Shown here one piece after another: positions 1 to 8,652 of a stretch of DNA of 20,852 bases. The stretch is from Gammaproteobacteria bacterium (GTDB taxonomy: Bacteria; Pseudomonadota; Gammaproteobacteria; Thiohalobacterales; Thiohalobacteraceae): contig JACRMO010000121.1 of assembly GCA_016214925.1 (NCBI GenBank), positions 1 through 20,852 of the forward strand, given 5' to 3'. A model generated the notes under the pieces. The model saw only the letters and a list, made by a program, of their open reading frames with translations, was not told the DNA's origin and did not search any database. How positions within the stretch are numbered: the stretch's first letter is position 1; every line of letters begins with the position of its first letter. The translations under genes and the position numbers were made by a program.

Positions 1-2
1 CG

Positions 3-665
3 CTTGCCGGAGCCGCGCTGCTCGACGTGCGCGTTGACGCGGTATTAAACGAGTGCGGGCTTCCCTCTGTTATCGCGGATACGGCGGATGTCTCGCTACA
101 TCGACAGGTGGTTCGCTGGGAAGGTGCCGAGATGGAGCTATCTCCGATGCAATGGGAAATAGTTTATTCTCGCCAGCGTGATACCGCCGATCACAGCAAT
201 GGCTGGGTCAATCCGGGAGCCGGAAATGTCACATGCCTATCGTCGGACGTGTCTAGTCTCGCGCTTCATGCCAAGGGCGATGCTGGCATTCTCTCTGTCA
301 AGAAAAGGGCGGACAATAAGGGTTATCTGACGTCTTACCAGGTTCCTGATAGCTTGTATGCTGCCCACCAGGTGATTGGACTAACCGGAAACTGGAACCA
401 AGGCACGCCTGTCTCAAGGATACAGGCGCGGTACGGCAATCCGGATGAGATACTCGACAAAGAAGATGGAATTAAACTCTACCGATACTGGGTTGTTGTT
501 AAACAAAAGCAGATGCCCATTTCAGCTCAGGCTGTTGACTTTGAGGTAAAGGGAACGCAAAAAATCTGCTCGAAATTTACCATTCAGACGAAGGGCTACG
601 AATTCGTGCAGGAGAGGCTTGATGCATTGCAGCGGCAGTGGGAGAAAGACTACGTACTCGACTGA
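3..665 (+). CDS. Hypothetical protein, 5' end cut by window edge
   Basis: I do not recognise this protein. The reading frame is open from the first bases of the window, and a GTG at position 27 is only the first possible internal start. The residues before it (LAGAALLD) look like the tail of a hydrophobic segment, so the true start probably lies outside the window, perhaps with a signal peptide. About 220 residues are visible. The middle is polar and beta-like. The end is charged and helical (VQERLDALQRQWEKDY), followed by a TGA stop. There are few cysteines and no motif I can assign. A stretch GTPVSRIQARYGNPDEIL resembles the short 'question whether a path/score is used' segments of small periplasmic proteins, but that is weak. 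Base composition is visibly less GC-rich than the genes from 1800 onward, which would fit a transferred or accessory gene. The next gene is convergent. Confidence 0.6.
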   Translation, partial: LAGAALLDVRVDAVLNECGLPSVIADTADVSLHRQVVRWEGAEMELSPMQWEIVYSRQRDTADHSNGWVNPGAGNVTCLSSDVSSLALHAKGDAGILSVKKRADNKGYLTSYQVPDSLYAAHQVIGLTGNWNQGTPVSRIQARYGNPDEILDKEDGIKLYRYWVVVKQKQMPISAQAVDFEVKGTQKICSKFTIQTKGYEFVQERLDALQRQWEKDYVLD

Positions 666-890
666 CCGCCCTTCTAGCGACTCGATCAAGCATGCCCATT
701 GACACCGTTTGATCCGCGGCGTCGTTGACGACGGATATTTGCATCAGCAACGCCTCATAGGCGGGCAATGCAGATAGCTGACCAGCCGTTCTTCGGGGCT
801 GGGCTCCCCTTCGACATAGGGACGTTTAGAGCCGTGAAATTCATAATCACCCAATTCCACATTGGCGTGACCTCGCGCCGCGCTCCCGGC
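577..890 (-). pseudogene. Possible decayed coding remnant downstream of the dehydrogenase
   Basis: On the minus strand, the frame of the dehydrogenase stays open for about 45 codons beyond its stop. It encodes a plausible polar sequence (for example YEFHGSKRPYVEGEPSPEERL) down to about position 770. Protein-like sequence then seems to continue in another frame (PAYEALLMQISVVNDAADQTV) to about 680. This could be a frameshifted fragment of an old gene. No family is recognised, there is no clear start codon or ribosome site, and part of it overlaps the end of the plus-strand gene. The rest of the 666-890 gap holds two small perfect hairpins (720-733 and 751-763) without T-runs. Confidence is low because GC-rich intergenic DNA can stay open by chance. 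Confidence 0.2.
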
Positions 891-1622
891 CTACCAGAGA
901 ATCAGTTTGCGATCCCGAAAGAACCCGCCGCTCGGCCCATCGTATGGCAACGTCGCCAGCCACACGATGGTGTCGGCGCCCTGTTCGACCGGGCGTTCGG
1001 CATGGGGACCACCCATGTCGGTGCGCACCCAGCCTGGGCACACCGAGTTGACCTTGATATGTGTATCTTTCAACTCGTCGGCGAGCATGCGGGTGAGCGC
1101 GTTGATTGCGACCTTGGAGAAACGGTAGCCCGGGCAGCAGCCGTTCATGTCGCTCAACTGGCCCATGCCGGAGGACAGGTTGACGACGCGTCCCCTGCCC
1201 TGCATCAAGGGCACCAACGCCTGGCACAACAACAGCGGGCCATATACATTGGTCTCCATGCTGTGGCGCACGGTGTCGAGATCGGCGCGGAACACACTGG
1301 CAGCGTCGGAATCGGGGGCATCGAGCGGGTCGAGAAACACGCCCGCGTTGTTAACCAGCACATCCAAGCGACCGAACTCGGCCTCGACGAAGCTGGCGAG
1401 GCGGTGGATACTCTGCGGGTCGGTGACATCGAGCGAGTGATAGCGCACGTCGAGTCCGGCGCCGCGCAGAGCGGCGGCTGCGGCCTCGCCCTTGTGTGGA
1501 TCGCGGCTGGTGAGGATAACCGTGAGCCCGAGGTGAGCCAATTGTCGGCAGGTCTCCAGGCCGAGGCCGCGGTTAGCGCCGGTGACGATGGCGATTTTCA
1601 GAGTGTTGGGAATAGAATTCAT
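891..1622 (-). CDS. Short-chain dehydrogenase/reductase (carbonyl reductase-like)
   Basis: This is a classical SDR oxidoreductase, 243 residues, expected to be a soluble cytoplasmic NADP(H)-dependent enzyme reducing a carbonyl; the substrate cannot be told. Visible motifs are the Rossmann cofactor loop TGANRGLG (residues 14-21), LDV at 64-66 (the adenine-binding acidic position), NNAG (91-94), the catalytic serine in NLSSG (about 149-152), and the YxxxK pair Y166/K170. The PG motif CPGWVRTDMGG follows. The C-terminal GGFFRDRK is typical of the carbonyl-reductase subgroup. I chose the ATG at 1622, which has AAGGA ten bases upstream, rather than the TTG at 1640 that overlaps that ribosome site. 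The gene is divergent from the response regulator, with a REP-like element between them, so it appears to be monocistronic. Confidence 0.93.
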   Translation of the reverse strand: MNSIPNTLKIAIVTGANRGLGLETCRQLAHLGLTVILTSRDPHKGEAAAAALRGAGLDVRYHSLDVTDPQSIHRLASFVEAEFGRLDVLVNNAGVFLDPLDAPDSDAASVFRADLDTVRHSMETNVYGPLLLCQALVPLMQGRGRVVNLSSGMGQLSDMNGCCPGYRFSKVAINALTRMLADELKDTHIKVNSVCPGWVRTDMGGPHAERPVEQGADTIVWLATLPYDGPSGGFFRDRKLILW

Positions 1623-1654
1623 AGGGAAGTAATCCTTCAATTAAATATGCAATC

Positions 1655-1778
1655 GTAGGAGCGGGCTCTTGTGCCCTTTAGGGTATTTGCCCGCGAACCA
1701 GCGCGGACCGGGCCGTTCGCGGCCGGTGCCCCGGGGCAGCCTCTCGGCGCAAGCGCCTCAGCTTCAGGGCGCTCCTAC
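1655..1778. repeat. REP-like palindromic element with GTAGGAGCG inverted ends
   Basis: The stretch begins with GTAGGAGCG (1655-1663) and ends with its exact reverse complement CGCTCCTAC (1770-1778). The interior is very GC-rich and self-complementary in several places (around GCCCGCG, CGCGGACCGGG and GGCGCAAGCGCC). This matches the general look of the gammaproteobacterial REP elements that begin GTAGGAGCGGGC. It sits between two divergent genes. I see only one copy in this window, so its repeated nature is inferred from similarity to known REPs. Confidence 0.6.
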
Positions 1779-1813
1779 TATAAGGTCACGCCATTACGTA
1801 AGGCCCATTAGAT

Positions 1814-3093
<1,280 letters not shown>

Positions 3094-3109
3094 TCCATCG
3101 GGCAGCGCC

Positions 3110-3122
3110 GCCCGAATCGGGC
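3110..3122. promoter_or_regulatory. Perfect palindrome, candidate upstream activator site
   Basis: GCCCGA-A-TCGGGC is a perfect 6-bp dyad about 100 bp upstream of the sigma-54 promoter. That distance suits an enhancer site for an NtrC-type activator. A further TCGGGC half lies at 3098-3103, so TCGGGC-N6-GCCCGA (3098-3115) is a second, overlapping hairpin. It could equally be the end-of-gene hairpin of the regulator, but no T-run follows. Confidence 0.35.
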
Positions 3123-3221
3123 AAGGACTCCCGGAAAATCGCGCCCGTTCCCTGCGCTTCGATGTGCCCGTCTCCGGCTAACTTCCCACCACTGAACGTA
3201 TTTCCATCCGACACCGTCCGC

Positions 3222-3236
3222 TGGCACAGCGCTTGC
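3222..3236 (+). promoter_or_regulatory. Sigma-54 (-24/-12) promoter
   Basis: TGGCAC-N5-TTGC matches the sigma-54 consensus exactly, with GG at 3223-3224 and GC at 3235-3236 in the required spacing. Transcription would start near 3248, giving a leader of about 64 bases to the ATG at 3312. An NtrC-family activator gene ends 129 bp upstream, which strongly supports the call. Confidence 0.85.
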
Positions 3237-3311
3237 GATAAGGAAACGTCGACTGTCGCGTGCATGCTGGCAGCGGCAACACACACATCGAAGTGTTCGG
3301 AGGATAGACAC

Positions 3312-5298
3312 ATGAAAAAACTCAAGACCCTGAATGCCGCCATGTTGGCGGCGACATTACTCCCGGCCGCGGCGGCCTATGCGGGTAGCGGCGAACTCAC
3401 GCTCATCCACATCGGCGATATCCACGGTCATCTGGTGCCGCGCGCGAACGTGCGTAGCGATACGACCGGCCGCATGGAAGGCGGTCTGGCGCGCATGTAC
3501 ACCGAGGTCAAGAAGATCCGCGAGGACAGCGATCACACCCTGACCATCAACACCGGTGATACCCTGCAAGGCTCCGGCGAGGCTCTGTTCACGCGCGGTC
3601 AGGCGATGATCGACGTGCTCAATCTGTTCAAGTTCGATGCCTATACACCCGGCAACTGGGATTTTCTCTACGGTCCGGAGCGCTTCAAGGAGGCTTTCAT
3701 CGGCACCGACACCACGCCACCGCTGGCGCCCTGGAATATCCAGTCCGCCAATCTCTACTACACCAATCAGTTCGATGCCACGGCGGTCTGCGGACGCGCG
3801 GACGCCAACGGCAACAAGTACAAGCGCGTAGCGTCACCGTATACGATCAAGCAGGTTGGCAACTTGAAAGTCGGCATCCTCGGCTTCACCACCGCGCGCG
3901 CCATCGCCGCAGTCGGCACCAGCGTGACGGCCAACTTCCAGTTCACCGACGGTAAGGTCGAATACCCCTGCTACATCGACGTGCTGCGTAATCAGGAGAA
4001 AGTCGACTTGGTGGTGATGATCTCGGAGATGGAAATGGCCCGTGACATCGCGCTCGCCGAAACCTATCCGGGCGTGGATGTGATCCTCAACTCCGATATG
4101 CACGAACGCACCATGCAACCCATCGTCACCCCGACCGGCACGATCATCGTCGAGGAAGGTCAGGACGGCACCATGATCGGCGAGATGAAGCTGGATGTGG
4201 AAAATGGCAAGCTGCATGAATGGGAGTGGAAGCCGCATGTCATCACCGACCGCATCAAGGAGGACCGCGCCATCGCGGCCAAAGTCGCCGAGGTACGGCG
4301 TCCGTTCCTGGCTGGCACCTTCGTGCCTGGCCAACAAGCCACGGTCGGCGGCAACACCACCGAGCTGCTGCGTCCGGTCGACGAGGTCATCGCCTACACC
4401 AACATCGATCTGCACCGCTCCAACTTCGTGGATGAAGACATGCCCGGCGTGGTCGAAGGCACCTCGCATGACCTGATCGCCGACGCCATGGCCGTTATCG
4501 GCCAGGCCCAGTCGTCGTCCATCCGTGGCTTCCGCTACGGCACGCATATCCCGGCCGGCGGTGCGATCACCATGGAGGACATCTATCACTACATCCCCAT
4601 CGTCGCCAAGCTGGGCAGGACCAACAAAGCCTGCGGAGCCGACCTGAAGTTCGCCATCGAGAATTCGATCGGCGGCACCTTCCATCCCGATCCCACCCAG
4701 TGGATCGGCGGCCAGCGGTCTGACCTACGACGTGGACGGTTGCAGCGGCTTCATGGGCACCACGCCGGTGAATCCGACACCGTTGACCTTTGCCAATCGC
4801 TATCGGCCCTGGACCACCGCCCGTGGCACCAACGTCAAGGTCAATGGCGTTCCCGTCGACGAGTTCGACCTTTATGACAACCGCGCCACCCTCAACGGTG
4901 TGGCCAACCCGACCTTCCAGAAGTGCTTGGCCGGTGATGGCAACAACACGCCGCACGATGGTTACACAGTGACCGGCTACTGGTTTGCGGATGATCCGAC
5001 CACCATCAATAACTGCAACCCCTGCCGTGGCCGCACGGTCCAGGTGGTGAAGACGGATGGCAGCATCGTTCAGGTCGCCGGCCCCGGTACCAATACGGCG
5101 GTCAACAGCCTGGACGTGATGGATGTCAGCGAAGCCGTGGTGAAGTATCTGCGTGAGGATCTTGGTGGCCTGGTCACCGATGCCAACACACCGAGCCACC
5201 GTCTGACGGTGAAGCGTCTGCCCACCATCAACCCGTACAGCTTCAAGCAGATCCAGCCGCTCAAGGGTGCGTCCGCGGCGACCTGTCCGACGCTGTAA
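3312..5298 (+). pseudogene. Secreted SoxB/5'-nucleotidase-like metallophosphoesterase, frameshifted
   Basis: The ATG at 3312 has GGAGGA seven bases upstream. Residues 1-24 are a clear Sec signal peptide ending AYA, so the product should be periplasmic. The metallophosphatase domain shows the first metal motif GDIHGH (35-40), NTGDTLQGSG (80-89) and PGNWDFLYG (113-121). The last has tryptophan where ordinary 5'-nucleotidases have the GNHE histidine, as in SoxB. The later metal motif reads SDMHERT instead of GHTH. A 5'-nucleotidase C-terminal domain follows (FRYGTHIPAGGAITMED). At about 4707-4716 the frame breaks after QWIGG. The next frame continues SGLTYDVDG and runs 190 residues to the stop at 5298, so one base was gained or two (or 2+3n) were lost. 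The full product would be about 660 residues. It is a single gene with its own sigma-54 promoter upstream and two terminators downstream. The substrate is unknown: nucleotide, sulfur ester or other. Confidence 0.85.
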
Positions 5299-5321
5299 TT
5301 CGCGAGGGATTCATTCCTCCA

Positions 5322-5350
5322 CGGCCCGGTCAACGCCGGGCCGATCTTTT
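5322..5350 (+). terminator. Intrinsic terminator of the phosphoesterase gene
   Basis: A perfect 8-bp stem, CGGCCCGG (5322-5329) with CCGGGCCG (5336-5343), has a 6-base loop and is followed by ATCTTTT. It lies 23 bases after the stop codon. Confidence 0.85.
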
Positions 5351-5364
5351 CCGCAATCTGCGGT

Positions 5365-5387
5365 GGGCGCCTCCGGGCGCCCTTTTT
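5365..5387 (+). terminator. Second intrinsic terminator in tandem
   Basis: GGGCGCC (5365-5371) pairs with GGCGCCC (5376-5382) around a TCCG tetraloop, followed by TTTTT. It lies only 14 bases after the first terminator and insulates the reductase gene from read-through. Confidence 0.85.
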
Positions 5388-5431
5388 CTTGGCGGTTTTC
5401 CTTCTGGCGAGATCACGCATGAATCTTCCGG

Positions 5432-5460
5432 TTGAGCGTGCAGCTTTCCGACCCAATACT
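5432..5460 (+). promoter_or_regulatory. Weak candidate sigma-70 promoter for the reductase
   Basis: TTGAGC (5432-5437), a 17-bp spacer and AATACT (5455-5460) give two 4/6 matches. It is placed between the double terminator and the ATG at 5491, where a promoter is needed. The match is weak and rests partly on position. Confidence 0.25.
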
Positions 5461-5490
5461 GGAACCACACTCACAGCGTGGAGCATCGGC

Positions 5491-6234
5491 ATGACCGACT
5501 GGCTGCAAGGCACCATCATCGAACGCCGGCAATGGACCGATGATCTGTTCTCACTGCGCTTCGAGGCGCCATTGGCCGAGTTCAAGGCCGGACAGTTCGC
5601 TCGCATCGCATTGGACATCGACGGTGAACGCGTCGGCCGTCCCTATTCCCTGGTCAACGCACCACACGAGCCACTGCTGGAAATCTATTTCAATGTCGTC
5701 AAAGGCGGGCCGTTGTCGCCACGCCTGGCTGCGCTCGAACCCGGCGATACACTCTGGCTCAGCAATACGGCCAACGGTTTTATGATCCTCGATGAAGTGC
5801 CCGAGGCACGCCACTTGTGGCTGCTGGCGACCGGCACCGGCATAGGCCCCTTTCTGTCCATCCTCAAGACCGACGAACCCTGGACGCGCTTCGAGCGCAT
5901 TGTGCTGGGCCACTCGGTTCAACACGCCAGCGAACTCGCCTACCGTGAATTGATCGACAGTCTGCATGCGGCGCACGACGACCAGTTCCAGTACCTGCCA
6001 CTCGTGACGCGTGAAACCGTGCCAGGCGCCTTGAACCAGCGCATCCCGGCGAGCATTGCCTCCGGTGAATTGGAGGCGCAGGCCGGCATCGCGCTGACAG
6101 CCGAAACGGCACATGTCATGCTCTGCGGCAATTCGGCGATGATCACCGATGTGACCGAGGAACTCGCCAAACGTGAAATGCACCGCCACCGCCGCCGCGA
6201 GCCGGGGCATATCACCACCGAGAAATATCACTGA
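5491..6234 (+). CDS. fpr: Ferredoxin/flavodoxin-NADP+ reductase
   Basis: This 247-residue protein has the length of E. coli Fpr. It moves electrons between NADP(H) and ferredoxin or flavodoxin through FAD, in the cytoplasm. The FAD-binding motif is RPYSLVN (50-56), the second FAD/phosphate region is KGGPLS (71-76), and the NADP-binding loop is ATGTGIGP (113-120). LCGNSAMI and the C-terminal TEKYH correspond to the conserved nicotinamide side and the aromatic tail of the bacterial subfamily. I chose the ATG at 5491 (TGGAG seven bases before it; the sequence MTDWLQGTI starts at the family position). The frame stays open upstream to 5389, but that extension runs into the terminator and lacks family sequence. 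It probably forms a unit with the acetyltransferase 75 bases downstream. Confidence 0.93.
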   Translation: MTDWLQGTIIERRQWTDDLFSLRFEAPLAEFKAGQFARIALDIDGERVGRPYSLVNAPHEPLLEIYFNVVKGGPLSPRLAALEPGDTLWLSNTANGFMILDEVPEARHLWLLATGTGIGPFLSILKTDEPWTRFERIVLGHSVQHASELAYRELIDSLHAAHDDQFQYLPLVTRETVPGALNQRIPASIASGELEAQAGIALTAETAHVMLCGNSAMITDVTEELAKREMHRHRRREPGHITTEKYH

Positions 6235-6309
6235 ACTGAACTGGGCATGGCTCGACAGACGTCGGCCGGGACCGGGATAATGGCCGCGTAACCTGATCGG
6301 AACGCACTC

Positions 6310-7035
6310 ATGACCGCGTCTGCCCCGCAGTTGCTCGATCTGCGTGAACATATCCGCCCCGACCTGCTGGCGGCGTTCGTCGATCTGTACACGTGCACCT
6401 TCACCGATCCCTCTGAACGCGAAGACCCGGCGCAATGGCCGCTGCGGCTGTATAGCGATCTGCCTGCGCCGCAGCCGCGCATGCACCTGCTGGTGGCCAT
6501 CGACGACAGCGGCGCAGATACACGACTTCTCGGTGGCGTCGCCTTCGAGTATTACCGCGCCAGCCGCTGTGGCCTGCTCACCTATTTGGTGATCGACCCT
6601 GCGCACAGGCGCCGCAGCCTGGCCCGGCAGCTCATCCAGCGCACCCTTGTCCTGCTGCAGCAGGACGCCAGCGAATACGGGACGGTATTGCGCGGGGTAT
6701 TCAGCGAAACCAAAGACCCGGACCAGGTCGGCGCGCACGGCAATGCCATGTCGCCGCGCGAGCGGCTGACTGCGCTGGCACGACTCGGCGCGCGGCTGAT
6801 TGATATACCCTATGTACAGCCTACCCTCGCAGGGGGCAGCGAGCGCTGCCGACATCTACTGCTGCTCGCGTTCCACCCGGACAGCACGCAGACGGACCAC
6901 ATCGAGGGCGGCGCGGTGCGGGACTTTCTGCACGAGTTCTATCGAGCGCTGGGCGTCGACACGCCGGAGGCTGATGACGATTTCCGCGCCATGGAGCGAT
7001 CGCTCGCAGTCACTGTCGCGCTGAAGGCACTCTGA
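6310..7035 (+). CDS. GNAT-like N-acetyltransferase
   Basis: A 241-residue soluble protein. The segment LLTYLVIDPAHRRRSLARQLI (split across residues 89-109) has the beta4-loop-alpha3 pattern of GNAT motif A, where the family binds the acetyl-CoA pyrophosphate; the usual RGxGxG/A loop reads RRRSLA here. It is preceded by a strand with LLGGVAFEYY, as expected for beta-strands of the fold. The acceptor substrate is unknown. The ribosome site is poor (CGGAA about eight bases before the ATG). The gene lies 75 bases after fpr with no terminator between, so co-transcription is likely. A 12-bp tandem duplication (TGAACCCAGTA repeated) overlaps the stop codon at 7033-7055. Confidence 0.75.
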   Translation: MTASAPQLLDLREHIRPDLLAAFVDLYTCTFTDPSEREDPAQWPLRLYSDLPAPQPRMHLLVAIDDSGADTRLLGGVAFEYYRASRCGLLTYLVIDPAHRRRSLARQLIQRTLVLLQQDASEYGTVLRGVFSETKDPDQVGAHGNAMSPRERLTALARLGARLIDIPYVQPTLAGGSERCRHLLLLAFHPDSTQTDHIEGGAVRDFLHEFYRALGVDTPEADDDFRAMERSLAVTVALKAL

Positions 7036-7147
7036 ACCCAGTAATGAACCCAGTAGCTTAGCTTTATCCTGGAGGGCGCCTGGGGGGCACAAGAAGCGCA
7101 TAGCGCCGCAACCCGACAACCGATCATCATGAAAGAGCGAGTGACAC

Positions 7148-8641
7148 ATGCAAAACAACACCACGCAACCGCGCACCGAGATCCCCGTCCTCGCCCTGAG
7201 CGATGTCGGCGTCTGCCTGCATTATGTCGAGGCCTGCAACGGCCCGGCGTCTGAGCTCGTGTATCCGCATGGCAGCGTCATGGAATCCATGGAACTGGAT
7301 CTGCTCGCCTACCGTTTCCAAGATCCACCGCCCTTCGGCAGCCGAACGGAAAGCGTGCCGGCGGCTCCGCAGCTACAACGCCGGCCGCACAACCGTTGGC
7401 CGATCGTCATCGATTATCCGGAGGTGTTTGTCTACCACTCCGAGGGGCGTTCCCCGCAACTGGCCACGCCGCAGCCGCAACGCAAGGCGGAGCTTCTCGT
7501 CAGTTCGACACGCTTCCTGAACTGCGGGCTGCGCATCTGGCATCTGGTCATTACGCCACGCCCCGGCGAGACCTTCAGCGAATTCGACCTCATCAAGCTG
7601 ATCCACCTCTACGACGGTCGTACCGAGCGCACCGGCCTGAAGGACAAAATCCGTTTCCGGCTCGGCGACAACGGCACGGAAAGCTGCAGCGCCGCAGGAT
7701 TGCCTCGTCTGCTCGGTCTGCCGGTGGAAAACGGCGCGACGCCGGAGCTGAAGTGCGGCACGCTGGAATTGCTGATCGGCTCACACTGCGTCACCGACCA
7801 AGGCGCGGCTGACAATCCCTATGTCGATGTGTTCGACACCCTGCGCAACGCGCGCGAACCCGGCGGCGCCGACGCCAGCGCCCAACTCAAGGCCTGGATG
7901 CAGCAGAACTGTGTGCATCGGCGCATCATCATGGCCTACTGTGGCATCGTCACCGGCATCTTCGACTTCGATAAGATCGACGATGAAGAGGCGCTGGATA
8001 CCCTGGAACCGACCTTCGCCGGTTCCTCGGCGTTTCTGCGCATCCACCGCCGCACGCTGATCAGCATTGCAGACAACGACCGCAGCATGCGCGAGTGCTG
8101 GGACAGCGTCGGCATCAGTCCATATCTGATCCTGCCGCATGCCGCATTGCTGTACAACGAAACCCTGGTCGACATGGCGGAGCGCGCGCTGGATACCGCG
8201 CTCACCGATGCCAACGCCAAACTCGACGCGCTGGAGGCCGCGCATATCGAAGCGGACCGCCGGTTGAATACCCTGTACCTGCCGAACATGTTCAACTACA
8301 TCACCGAGCGTTCGCTGTTCGAGGCCGGTTGCGAATGCCGCGGGTCGAATGCCAGGCGCAGCGCCGTGCTCGCCAAACTGGATCAGCTCAAGAGCCATAT
8401 CGACATCGTCCGCGAACGCGAACGCAATCGCGGTCAGGTCGTTATCCAGGTGTTGCTGGCCGTGATCTCCCTGCTACAGATAAAGGGCGTCATTGCGGAG
8501 ATGTTCGGCTGGCAGGAGCAGAGTCCCGGCGTGTGGCCGGCGATCATCGTCGGCATCCTCGTACTGGCCGGCGTGGTCTGGTGGTCCTACCACAAGGGCC
8601 TGCCAAGGCGTATCGTGAACCGAAGGACAAGCAATACGTAG
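7148..8641 (+). CDS. Unknown membrane protein with CorA-like topology, first gene of ABC exporter operon
   Basis: I do not recognise a named family. The 497-residue protein has a large soluble N-terminal part (1-340) without signal peptide. A long helical stretch follows (about 340-428: ALTDANAKLDALEAAHIEAD and later AKLDQLKSHIDIVRERERN). Two C-terminal membrane helices lie at about 431-452 and 463-481, joined by a short loop containing GWQEQSPG, with a basic tail. This is the shape of CorA-type channels, but the GMN loop motif is missing, so magnesium transport is not supported. The soluble part is cysteine-containing but has no enzyme motif I can name. The ABC ATPase starts 11 bases after the stop, so the protein is most likely an accessory or regulatory partner of the exporter. 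The ribosome site before the ATG is weak (GAGCGAG). Confidence 0.75.
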   Translation: MQNNTTQPRTEIPVLALSDVGVCLHYVEACNGPASELVYPHGSVMESMELDLLAYRFQDPPPFGSRTESVPAAPQLQRRPHNRWPIVIDYPEVFVYHSEGRSPQLATPQPQRKAELLVSSTRFLNCGLRIWHLVITPRPGETFSEFDLIKLIHLYDGRTERTGLKDKIRFRLGDNGTESCSAAGLPRLLGLPVENGATPELKCGTLELLIGSHCVTDQGAADNPYVDVFDTLRNAREPGGADASAQLKAWMQQNCVHRRIIMAYCGIVTGIFDFDKIDDEEALDTLEPTFAGSSAFLRIHRRTLISIADNDRSMRECWDSVGISPYLILPHAALLYNETLVDMAERALDTALTDANAKLDALEAAHIEADRRLNTLYLPNMFNYITERSLFEAGCECRGSNARRSAVLAKLDQLKSHIDIVRERERNRGQVVIQVLLAVISLLQIKGVIAEMFGWQEQSPGVWPAIIVGILVLAGVVWWSYHKGLPRRIVNRRTSNT

Positions 8642-8652
8642 CAGCCATCGGC

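Noticed and set aside
666..890. Integron attC site after the partial gene
   Set aside because: Small palindromes exist (720-733, 751-763), but the paired RYYYAAC/GTTRRRY core sites in the right arrangement were not found.
768..1658. 296-residue plus-strand frame opposite the dehydrogenase
   Set aside because: The minus strand carries an intact SDR with all motifs; the plus frame has no recognisable domain.
3834..4685. 283-residue minus-strand frame opposite the phosphoesterase
   Set aside because: It is a GC-rich shadow frame, rich in D, G, H and V, with no ribosome site.
4700..4722. Programmed ribosomal frameshift in the phosphoesterase
   Set aside because: No slippery run and no stimulatory Shine-Dalgarno-like site or strong hairpin were seen in the expected positions.
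5551..6855. 434-residue open frame on the minus strand opposite fpr and the acetyltransferase
   Set aside because: It is antisense to two genes with clear family motifs, and its composition (many H, Q, G, R) is typical of the shadow frame of GC-rich coding DNA.
7033..7055. 12-bp tandem duplication at the acetyltransferase stop as a functional signal
   Set aside because: Only two copies exist, with no dyad or promoter character; it looks like a simple slippage event.
8095..8652. Upstream extension of the ABC ATPase frame into the preceding gene
   Set aside because: The extension lies within the CorA-shaped gene and shows arginine-rich nonsense composition; the ATPase family begins shortly after the ATG at 8653.
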